In this document: piece by piece, positions 24,001 to 36,000 of the stretch
How positions within the stretch are numbered: the stretch's first letter is position 1
Layout: the number at the start of each line of letters is the position of its first letter
Assembly: GCA_013350335.1 (NCBI GenBank)
Contig: CM023541.1
Coordinates: 37,564,739 to 37,628,738, forward strand
Source: Chimonanthus salicifolius
Lineage: Eukaryota > Streptophyta > Magnoliopsida > Laurales > Calycanthaceae
DNA length: 64,000 bases
Reading direction: 5' to 3'
Position numbers and translations under genes: made by a program
The notes under the pieces: generated by a model
Databases searched by the model: none
What the model was told of the DNA's origin: nothing
The model's input: the letters and a program-made list of their open reading frames with translations, nothing else

Positions 24001-27000
24001 CTATGAGAATAAAGTTCTCTTGATATCTAACAACTTTGCCTCATTCAAATCCCTAATACTCACTGATTCTGAAGAAAAGAACTCTCTCTCCTTGTGAATT
24101 ATGAACTAATCCTCCAATACCTGTTGGCCTAGGTTTCCTCTCGCCTCCCTCTCCACGTTAAACATGAAACTACCCTTTACCAATCCGCCTCTTTTTGTTT
24201 TTATTTTTATTTTTAAGGTAAACTCTTAAGAACCTGTCCAGATTTGATTCTTGGCATACCAAGGTAGTTTCACTCGTTTGTTGCGTACATGTGAATGTTG
24301 AAGTCCGGTTCTAGTTTTTGGGAATCTAGAGTGTTTTTTTTCCTCTTTTTGTTTTTGAATATCATGGGTGTCCCCACCCCACATTGGAGGTGAGACTAAT
24401 CCCATTGATACATGAAACCACTCGCAACCCTCATGTTTTTTTAGCATTTTTTTCTTTTAAATTCTGCTGTATTTGCTATTGTATCTTATGGTAAATTATG
24501 TTATCTTGTACAAGCATCGTGCATTTATATCTTTATTTGGTGCAAATATGTTAGCCTTGTGCATTTGTATCTTTATTTGGTGCAAATATGTTAGTCTTAT
24601 CCTTGTGGGTTCGAGAATATTTAGCTTGAGCTCTTTAGTGCTATGTGTATTTTGTTTACTTATTATATCTTGAGTATAATACAATGTGTGTGTATTTTTC
24701 AATCAAAAGTGTTCAATGATAAAATTAACTTTGTAATGAAATCAAAATATGGGATCATCAAGATAGTTAATAATTTTTATAATTGATTGTCTCCCTATAG
24801 TGATACAAAAGTGCTGGAGCTCGCTTGTATTTTTTTTATGAGACCCATCAATATCTGTATGAAATGTATGCAAAAGTTTTTGTATCCACATCTTCATTAA
24901 GGTTGCATTGATCATTAACATTCTCCATGTATATATATATTTTTCCCGAATGATAACATCTGTGTAGTTATAATGTGATTATTCTCTTTATTGTTCTATG
25001 TGCATCATATGACTGCTATTTGCAATTGCAGCTTGATGGAAAGAATAAATGAAGTTCACTCAGATAGTTGAATTTTCTCTTCTCAGATTAGCCGAAGAGT
25101 TTTTGAGGTGATAAGAAGTGAATGCTTACGTGATGCTTTGCCTCCTGCTGAGGTGGAAACATCTATATCAGTTGCCTTTGAAGGACATTGTGGGAAAGGG
25201 GATGAATGTTATATGAGTGAATCAACAGGACAGGGAGTACTTGGTGAGTGTTTGGTTTTAGAGGAAGATAAAAAAAGCATGCCATTTGAGTCGTACAAAA
25301 AACGCACGACTGTTACTGTCAGGAGAGAGACCTTCTTAGATGTTGTTTGTGGTTCTCTTTCTGAATACAAGTATGTGGGTCCTAATCAGAGGGCGGACTT
25401 GTTATTAGCTTGCAGGTATAGCTTCTGATTCTTCTTCCTTTTGATTCTCAGCTATTCCCCCCTCCATCTCCTTCTTTCTCTTAAAAAAAGTTCTGTAGTG
25501 ATGTAATTTGGTTGTGATTTAGCTACTATGTCCTTTGGATATTATTTACTTCTATTTATCATTATGTACTTCTCAGTGGACATTTTATTTACATTGTCAT
25601 GGCTAAGGAGATAGTAGACTTTATGGGGAAAGGTTTCCTTGAAAATGGAGGTTACAAACCTTTTCTTATGATATATATATATACATACTTGTATGTTCAT
25701 TTACACACCTAAATACTATGACGAGAAATCACTAGTAAAACACAAACAGATTACATCTATTCAACATTTCGTCGGCAAATTTCGAAGTTGGTGGACTTCA
25801 CCAATGTTTGTAGAAAATAATGAGGTAGAAGAAAAAACGGAAAATAGAGAGAATGATGTGGAGAGAAGTTTTCCTTTGTATTTTATTTCGTGTATCTGAA
25901 GGAGAGTACAAGAGGTATAAATAGATTAAATGGAGCCATTTACGATGACTAAAAGGGAAAGAATAAAATACCTTAAAAAAAATGAAAGAATAAAACGAAT
26001 AATCAATTTACATCATTTTTTTTTGTTAGTTTTCCTCTGTATTTTATTTCGTGTATCTGAAGGAGAGTACAAGAGGTATAAATAGATTAAATGGAGCCAT
26101 TTATGATGACTAAAAGGGAAAGAATAAAATACCTTCAAAAAAATGAAAGAATAAAACGAATAATCAATTTACATCATTTTTTTTTAACAATAACAGAGAA
26201 ATTCATTCAATCAAAGATAAAAAGGTACAAGTACAATAAAGAAAATAGGTCTAAAAGCAATAGACCTAAAACAAAAAAGGAAAAGACAAGTTCTGTACCT
26301 GGCGTGTGGGGATTGGAGTTTTTCATATGCCCCCAAGGATTAGTCAAGTGGGACGCTTGGATACCTTGGTCTTTAAAAAAAAGGAAAAGACAAACAAGAA
26401 AGAGAAAATAATAAAAAGACAATCAATAGGTACAAGTCAATAACTACTATCAATCAACCCCTCCGTCCCGAATGCAATCAAATAGACATCCTCAAAAGTC
26501 ATGCCATTAGCTGCACAACTAATATGAACGAAGGAGACATCAAGTCCTGTCATCGAGGCCCTAATCTCCCTCATTGTATTTATCAGTTTCCAAGGGGGAT
26601 GCCTTTGTCCCTGAGCCCATTTAATTGCATTTGCCAAATCCCCTTCAATCACAAGTTTATCTTGCTCATGGATTTTCCAAATGGCCCTCCTAATACTAAG
26701 AATTTCGCCTCATCCGAATCTCTTAAACATGATCGTTGTTCGACCCTCATGATTCCTCAACATGCCTCCAATTCCTGCTGGACCTGGTTTCCCCCTCGCA
26801 ACCCCATCGACATTAAATTTTATGACTCCCCACTCTGGTAGATTCCAACTCTGGTGTCCTTTTCCAACTAGAATAAGTCATGCACCCTTCCCAAGATAAA
26901 AGGAGATCCAATGGTTGTAAACCCTTAAACTCAGTACTAAACAAGAGCCACACACAGAGTCTCCATTTTGCTAACTGAAAAAGGTCATGAACATCTAGTA

Positions 27001-30000
27001 ACTTACCTTAAAAAAATTCTAGAATTTATCTCTTTCCAAAGCGACCACAAAATTACACCCGGGATCGTATACCAAGCCAATTTCATTCTAGGTTCCAGTC
27101 CTACCAATAACCAAGAGTCTAAACACCCCATACAGACTCTATCTAATACCCAAGGTACGTCTAGAAGTTTAGCAAAGCTCATACACAAATTTTGAGCAAC
27201 TGGACAAGTAACAAACAAATGATTTAAATCCTCTTCCTCCAAGGCACATAGAGGACATAAAACATCATCTTCCGAACCTAGCAACCTTCGCTTCAATTCC
27301 GCTCTAGTCAACACCCTTCCTTTTAATACACACCATTCAAAGATCTGTACCCTTGGGGGTGCCACGCCTTTCCAAGCCATATTCGAGGAAAGTTCATCAT
27401 GTGATTGATCTTTAAGCACCAAATCCACCATTGACTTAATTGAGTAGACACTTGATGAGTCACCTGTCCAAATCAATTCATCCGCATCCTTCAAGGACAA
27501 CGAAAATTCCTGTAGCTTAGTTAAAAGATCAATTATGCTCGAAGTTCCCGCCGAAAGTCAAGAATCCAAGTGATCTCATGACCCTCCTTTTTGTAACAAT
27601 CCTTAACCAGTGCCCTTTTGTTCCTTGAAATCCCAAAAAGTGTTGGGTATATATCGTTTAAAGGTCTCTCCCCTAACCACAAGTCTGACTAGAAATCCTT
27701 TCTATCACCTTCCCCACTAGGAATCTAATTTTTCCACTATACATGCTCCCCACCACTCCACGACCCTAACTTAATTTCCACTAGGTCTTAACTATCCCTG
27801 AACAATTACCTCCACCTTATCACCTAAACTCCAAGCAGGATCATCTGCTAGACCATATCTAGCTTTTAGAACTCTAACCCACAAGAGGAACAATTCCCAA
27901 ACCTCCTCTAGATTTGGGCTTTAGAACCTCCGACCATGCAACCAAATGAACCTTTCTTTTATCATCTTTATCACTCCATAAAAATTTTCTGACTAATTGG
28001 TCAATTTTCCTCACCACCCCTTTTGGCATTTCAAAGAGAGATAAGAAGTATATAAGGAGATTCAGTAAGGCAGATTTGATAAAAGTAACTCTCTCTCCCA
28101 AAGAAAGATATTGCCTACCCAGTGAGTCAATCTCTTCTCCACTTTCTCTATCACCGCAGTCCAAAAGGAGTTACGTCTTGGGTTCCCTTTCACAGGCAAA
28201 CCTAAATAAATGAATAGAATTTTCCCAGTACCATACCCTATTTCATCCACAAATTTCTTGAGGCATTCCCCCACCATCTCTATTCCAATCATAGTGCTCT
28301 TTTCAAGATTGATTTTGAGTCCTGGCACCAACTCTTTTTTTTGAAACATTAACAGTTAAATTCTATTAAATTAAAATAGGAGTACATAAGAAGGAGTTGA
28401 GTATAGAAGATATATACTCAGAGCAACAAGGAAGAAGCAAGGAAGAGAAACCAGAGAAACAAGAAACAAAGTAAAAAAAATACAAGTAGTAACCACCCCA
28501 ATAGCATAACCCCTAACTCCCAAGGTTTGTGGAGGGAAAAATTCCACAGCCAGTATTTGAAGATCAATACCAGCTTTCACCAGGAAGTTTGCAATACAAT
28601 TAGCTGAACGAGGCGTATGAGTGAAAGTGATGTTACCCATATTGCACATGCTCCAAATGTCCCTAACAATACAAACCAACTTCCATGGGGGGAATTTCCT
28701 ATTACTAGCCTAGGAGATAGCATTAGTTAAGTCCCTTTGATAATGAGATTACCGCCTCTAAATCTAGACCAGACTTGAAGTGCTCTCCTAATTGCTCACA
28801 ATTCAGCCTCATTTGACTCCATAGACCCTACTGATTCGGAGAAAGCTGCCAACATTCTACCTCTATCGTTGTAAAGCACATCTCCAATTCCCGCCGGTCC
28901 CAGTTTGCCCCTAGCTGCGCCGTCCACGTTGAAGGTGACTAGGACTTCCTTCCTATCAGGTTCATAAACGAACAAAGTATCATCGACGAACTTTAAGCGA
29001 GTAATAGTTGGCCCATTCAATGCTGTACGAAAACCTCTCACAATTCCCAAGGCACTAGCTGGTTCGACCAACTTATTTGAACTTTCTCCCACAAGGGTAA
29101 AGATAAAAGGAGACAAAGGATCTCCTTGCCTTAGACCCCTATTGGCTTTTAGAGGTGCGGTTGGGGAACCTTTGACCAAGGCTGAATATGTTGTATCCTC
29201 GATATATGCTTTCATCTATTGACACCATAACCTCTCAAAACCCATCCTTTCAAAGACGTACCCTACAAAGGACAAATCTACAAAATCATAAGCCTTCTCC
29301 ATATCAATCTTGAAGAGAAAGGCCAATTTCTTCTCTTTGCATCGCATATGGACAAGCTCATTTGCTGTTAGGACCCATCTAAACTCTGCCGATCCTCCAC
29401 AAAGGCCGCCGGTGATTCACTGATAATCTCTTGAAGAGCCTTCTTCAACCTAGCTGCCAACACTTTTACCAAAAGTTTATAAACGCTACCCACCAGATTA
29501 GTAGGACGATAATGAACTAACTCAGATGGACCTTCCCTTTTAGGGATGAGGGTAATAAAAGAATTCTTTAAACCTTTGTTCACAACTTTGGATTGATGAA
29601 ATTCCTTAAAAACCCTCAAAAAAATATTGCTCCACAGTTTCCCAACAAGCTTGAAAGAAGGTAAAATTGAAACCATCCGGACCAGGTGCTTTATCTCCTA
29701 CTAACCCATCTAGCACTACCTTAATTTTGTCGACTGTAAACTCCCTCTCCTACCACAGTAATCTCTCCCCACTAATCCTTTTAAATTGAATTCCATCTAG
29801 TGTTGGCCTCTGAGGACCCGGAAGAGCCCTAGAAGCGTTAAAAAGCTCAAAAAGGGGGATCTAAGGCCACTAAGACTCTGGTCAGAAGCATACTCGTGCT
29901 AGGGAATCAGCAAATGCAATAAAGACGGGATAGGGGAGGGGACAAATCCCAATGAAAAGTCGCAATGGTAAGGAAGACAAGAGAGGTTAAGGAATGATAA

Positions 30001-33000
30001 TACTCGATCTGGCGACATTTTCACAAAGTCAGTTCCCCGAACTTAGCTCGCTTCGGTTGTTAGCAAGTTGGGTTTACTCGATATCTATGAACCAGCTTGA
30101 TGGGGAGTGTTGTGAGACCCACTTCAGGAAACGCAAGGTGTTGTGGGACCCATTTTAGAACAAAGTTGATCAAAATCATCTAATTTTGGAAAGACATCTT
30201 ATTAGTTATATGATTGATTGTAGATAATTATTCTTTTATTCTTTTCCTTTTTAAGCCACCTAGATTAGCTCTCTTTTTCCTATTTATACATGTAATCCTT
30301 TCAATTTATACACAATCAATATACAAGAGATAGAGAATTCTTCTTTATTCTCCATATTTTCTTATTTTCATTCTATTATTCTACACCTGGTCGGAGTTAA
30401 TTTCTTCAGTTTAATGGCGCTTTTTGGGTTCTCCTGGACACTTGGGATGATTTGTTGATGTCGTGGTTCCTTCCTAATCTCAACATTAGGCGGAGGTTGG
30501 CTTGGAGCACAATTCTAATTGTTGTTTCGTGGACTATTTGAAAAGAAAGGAATGTAAGAGTTTTTGAGGGTAAGTCCATAGAGGAGAATGAACTTTTTCA
30601 AAAAGCTAAGTGGAGAGTGTGTGCTTGGCTTCTTTCCATCAAGGAGTTTATGGATCTTAAAACTTGTGACTTGCTATCATCATGGGAAGGTTGTATGACC
30701 GGTGTTTTTTGGAGACACAAGAATTGATAGATTGGTCTCATCAGAGTGGAGAAATGAAATTCAATGTGGATGGGGCCCTAAGGGGTAAATTGGGGCCGGT
30801 AGTGATTGGGGGCGTCCTTAAAGATCATCTAGGTCATTCATCTTGGGTTTTCTCAGAGTCGGTGGGGATTGGGGACTTGAATGAGGCGGAACTGCTTGGC
30901 ATTAGGTGAGCTTTGAGTATCTGTGCGGGTTTGGGGGGTGAAAAGCTAGTCATTGAGGGAGATTTGGCAAATACCATTAAATGGGCTATAGCGTCCCCCA
31001 GTGGAAGATGATTACCACAGTTAGGGAGATTAGAGCTCTGGCCTCGGGTCTTGAAGTATCCTTTGTTCAGATTAGTCGTTCAACAAATGGGGTGGCTGGC
31101 TATTTTGCTAAAAATGGTGGTTGAAGGCTCTGTCACAGGCGTCTTTTAGATCTAAGGAGATAGTTTTTGTTGTTTTTTGCTTTTGTTATGTGTTTTAGAA
31201 CCTTTCTTATTTTGTTGCACTTTGTTGTTTTTCTTTCTGTGTTGTTTGGGTCTAATTCTGTTCGCTTCTCTCTTTTTCTTTCCTTTTGTATTTGTTCTTT
31301 CTTTTAATGAAATCTTTCAGTCACCGCTAAAAAAAAAAGCAAATGAGATAGTACCCGAGTGAGTTGAAGGCTCTTAAGTTGCGTCCTATCTTTCTGTAAG
31401 GAATCAAATTCATACTGAGGCACTTGAATAACATCATCTCTAGGAGAAATAAGGCTAGGAAATTCCTTTAAAGTTGTTGACAGAGCACGATGGCAGGAAA
31501 AAAAATCCTGTTACAGTAACAATGCTGAAAATGGGCCTCACAAGCATAAAATCAGCACCTTCAATTAGTGAGATGAGAAAAGAGGCCATGAGCGACTCAC
31601 TAGGAGTTGATTAAATGGTAATCCAATCTTAAGATTCCAGATCGAAACAAAATCCGGAAAACCAGATCCAAGATGTATAGCAGTAGTAGCGGACAATAAT
31701 GCATCAATATTGTGCCCCACCGATCACAGAAGGGAGAAGAAGTCAAGGAGATGAAAACTAGGGCCTTCGGTATCTCTTTTTGTTTCCCTAAAGATTGGTG
31801 TGAGTTGTTTAATGAAGAAGTTGTGTTTTTTGGTAGCTCCTTTCGTCGGCAGTTTTGGAAGGCGACTTCTTTGTTTGTTATTTGGTTCATTTGGCTAGAA
31901 AGAAATAAAAGGGTGTTTCACGGTAAGGTGGGCTCCTTTGATAGTCTTCTTGATTTTATCAAGGTGCGGGTTGCGTGGTGGATGATTGGTGTGCTGAAGT
32001 TTCATCAGATGTCTATTTCTGAGATGTGCAGGGAGTGGGCGTCGGTGGATTATTCTAGGCATCTTGGGGTCTCTAGACTGGCGGTTCCTTGGTCTCCTCC
32101 TTCTCCAAGGTTGCTCAAGCTTAACTTTGATGGGAGTTGTATGTGAGAAGTTGGTATGGCTGGTTATAGTGGACTCATTTGTAACGAGTTCGGGAATACG
32201 CTGATTTCCTTTGCGGGTCCTATCTGTACTGGGTCGGTTATTGAGGTTGAATTGTTTGCTTTGTGGAGAGGTATTTTGGAGTTGGAAGAGCTTGGGATTC
32301 ATGGGAGCTTAGTTGAAGGTAATTCGCGTGTTGTGATAGGTTGGGTGTTGGGTTCTCTCTGCCCTTGGATTTATCTTGACAAATTTGAGATGATTCATCA
32401 TGCTATCTCTGTTTTTTATTTTAAGATTGCTTGGGTTCTTAGGTCAGCTAACTCAGCTGCAGATTCTTTGGCCAAGTAGGGAGCGTTGCTAGATGTGGAA
32501 GTTCTTATAGATTGATGTAATTTGGTGTTTTCTCTTTTGAAGGATCTTTTTGGACCTTTCTATTGTTGTTTTCTTTTGCGATTGATGAAGTTAACTTTTA
32601 AAAAAAAAAAAAAAATAGTGTTAGTTTGAAGGAGAAAAAAGGCCCCTTGCAGCAGATCCAAAGCTCAGAAGCCTAAAAAAAACTGTTTTTGGGCGTCCCT
32701 GGATGCAAAAATGAGAATGGAGATAAGGGGTCCCACAATGCGCCAAACCCTAAGACCCACCTGATGGATGGAAGGAGAGCCCAAAAACGAAGTGTGGTAG
32801 TGGTTTCAAAGGCCAATGAATAATATATGCACGGATTGAAGGTGAGCAGTAAAACTGTTCCTAGAATGTCGCCCGAGGCTTGTTGCAATCTGAAAAAATT
32901 GTGAATCTATGTTGAGGAGATGACTCAACCACGAAAGGAGACGATTGAAGGGGAGATAAGCGCACCATAGGTAGTAGGCAATATAGAAATCCCCAAAAAA

Positions 33001-36000
33001 ACTTCAGAAGATGGAAAATTCACAAATCAAACTTGGCCAATACTATGAAAATAGGGAGGAAAGAAAGAAAGAGGTGGAGGAAAAGAGAAGAAAAGAGAGA
33101 AAATTCTTTGCATATTGTATTGCTTACTTTCTAACGAAGGAGGATACATGTATATAAAGAGTACAACGAGCCAACAAGGTGAGTAAAAAGGAAAGAAAAA
33201 CCAGTTACAATCATTTACCATCGATGATATCTAACAAGATCTAAAAGTCCACCGATATGTATAAAATGTGATATACCATACCCTACAACACTTGGAACCT
33301 ATTCGGAGCTTTATGGTGACTGATGCCACATAAAGACATTGAAATAAGGGAAACAATAAAGAAATCTCACATACCAATGTGAGAATATATTTTTTAGCAA
33401 TAACAATGGTAATTCATTGAATAAAAAAAGTATAAGTACAACAAAAGAAAATAGGTCTAACAGCAATAAACCTAAAAGAGAATGAAAACCAAGAAAAGAA
33501 AAAACAGAATACAATTAACAAATCAGAAACTACAATCAAATATCACCTTCGTCCAAAATACAATCAAATGGTCATCCTCAAAAAGTCAAAGGAAGAAGAC
33601 TCTTGAGAAGCCGATATCAACTCCCAACTTAGCAAAGTAATCTGCCACGTTATTAGTTGAACGACTTACATGAATGAAGGAAATATTAAGCCCTGTCACC
33701 GAATCTCTAATCTCTCTAACCGTAGTGATCAATTTCCAAGGAGGACACCTTTGACCCTTAGCTCATTTGATTGCATTTGCCAAATCCCCTTCTCACAAGT
33801 TTACCTTGTCTATGGGCTTTCCAAATAGCCAAAGCTCTCCTTATACTAAGGATTCCACCTCATTTGAATCTTTAATACCAATCGATTCATTGAACATTAT
33901 CGTTGTTCGGCCCTTATGATTCCTTAACACACCTCTTATTCCCACCGGACTTGGTTTCCCCTTGCAGCCCCATCGACATTAAAATTCATCACACCCGTTC
34001 TGGTAGATTCCAACTATCCTGTGCTTTCCTTTTCCAACTAGAATACTTCATGCACCCTTCCCATGACAATATAAGATCCAATGGTTGTAAACCTTTAAAC
34101 TCAGTACTAGACAAAAGCCACAAAGTCTAACTTTGCCAACTGAAATAGGTCATGAACATCCAGTGACTTTCCTTCAAATATTCTAGAATTCCTCTCCTTC
34201 CAAAGTGACCACATAATCAATGTGAGAATTGCACGTGTTGTTTCAAAAAAAAAAAAATTGAAAATTGCGGATACCGAGCTGTATGGATGGAAATCCGGGC
34301 TTTGTAACCCAAGAAATTATGTATAGTGGGTCCCTTGGATGCCTTTTTAACATGGAACTGTCTTTATTAGTTTCTTTCAAAATTTTGCATCCCAACTTAT
34401 TTTATTTTATTATTTTTTAAAGCAAGCCAAAATTGAGCCTTGTGCTGGCTCCAGTATTATATTATAGAAAAACTGTGCTTTTGAAATACAAAACTGTGCT
34501 TTTGAAATACTATAACAAGTAGGATTGGTCTAACCAAAAGACAGGAATAAGAAAAAGGAAAAACTATGAAAGCACTATCTATTTGTTTTGAAAGATAATA
34601 CCTTTAGAAAGCATTTCAGGAAAAATATCATACCTTTAAAGGCCTTTAGAAACCATTTCAGGAAAAATATCATACCTTTAAAGGCCATTATGAACTGATC
34701 CTTGCCATGTAAACCGAAAATAACATGAAATGAATGGTAGCCTTTTATTTGTCTCTTGTCTCCGTTTAATTAAAGAATCAAAACCCATGAAAATCTTAAA
34801 ATAGAACGGCCTAAGAGTTGCTCTTGGCCCATTGAATCATGCCAGTCTAGTTAAATAACCATTGATTACGCACAATAAGTTTAAGATTTTGTTACCTTGC
34901 TATCAGTCAGAATAGACCTGAATTTAAGTTCTTTCAGTGGTCACAATGAAAGTACTATCTCACACTGCTTCTTTTGCTTGTTGGGTCACACTTGTAAACA
35001 ATTTGGAACCTCCATACTGAGAACATTGAAACCGTCCACTAGTACCTGCACTATCCAAAACTGTAGATATTCTCCTTGGTGCATTTGCTATTTTGTTTGT
35101 TCACAATGTCCTTTCCATTTGGGACATAGCCAAAGCCTTTTCCGATTCATTTTTAGGCGAGAATGGAGTGCGGTAATTTTCTGATTTCCATGGCTTTTCT
35201 GTACTCACTTTGTACTTGAAAACCCGCATTTTGGTTCTGCCATTCTCGGTTTTTTTGCCCCTCATTGTGTTGAATCTTTGTGAGACTAGTTTGATTTCTG
35301 TAACACTTCAATTTGTTGAATTTATCATATCAGTGGCTTTTATATCTAGAAATGCATGCAATATTAAATACCATATTTGACACTTCGTGAATTGACTTGC
35401 TTTTGAAAGAAAGTGACATGATTGTTTCTATTTTGTCATTCTAAAGTGTAATGGTCCATGCTTTATAGTTTTAAGTAGTTACCATATCGCCATCTCTTTG
35501 TGTATTCTTTCCCTATGCTTTGAAATACATTTCCATCAGTAAATCTCTTTTTATTGTTTAAAAATAGATTCCAAATTCAGAATTCAGTTAACCTCTTTTA
35601 TGCTTTTGATATGCCTTTTTTCTTACCTGAAATGTATTTCCATTGGTATAGAATTCGTGAAAGGAAGGAATCTGTGACCGTCCTGTTGTGTGGCACAAGT
35701 GGATGTGGGAAGTCTACTTTATCTGCTTTGCTGGTACCAACATTTGCTCCTTGCCTTCATTTTGACAGTATGGATTTGGAGGATTATGTTTATCAAATTT
35801 ACATCTGCCAAATTGTTTTTTTAGCAGTAACAACTGTGAATTTTATTGATAGAAAAAGTTTATTACAAAACATAAAATGAGGGGTCTAAAAGGGATAGAG
35901 CCAGAAAAAACATATACAAAACAAAGAAAAAAGACATCCATGGAACAAATCTCCAAGATTTTCTTCCTTAAAGATACACACCAGAAACAGAAATATCAAC

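Larger units (their letters stand above)
21054..25086 (+). other. LPA1-like intron 1 (4,033 bp)
   Basis: It is bounded by AAG/GTTTTC and tctcttctcag. It holds a CT microsatellite (21247-21270), an LTR-leader-like stretch at 21370-22200 (tataaataaagtgcttggg, repeated tctagttct), two LINE fragments and a hAT-type element. A 41-bp tandem duplication with catttatatctttatttgg lies at 24517-24600. Confidence 0.85.
25416..35651 (+). other. LPA1-like intron 2 (10,236 bp)
   Basis: It is bounded by CAG/GTATAG and ttggtatag. More than two thirds is retroelement sequence in nested fragments (26.2-34.2 kb). The unlisted parts, 25416-25870 and 34230-35651, hold no recognisable element apart from a local duplication around 34610-34690 (ggaaaaatatcatacc). 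Confidence 0.85.

Noticed and set aside
26437..29676. Reverse-transcriptase-based functional gene (retron-like or domesticated)
   Set aside because: Domain order and RNase H type are those of plant L1 LINEs, with multiple stops, frameshifts and nested insertions.
35554..35651. In-frame N-terminal extension of the Walker A exon as a separate gene
   Set aside because: The upstream part is intron. Joining exon 2 to 35652 restores the conserved protein in phase.
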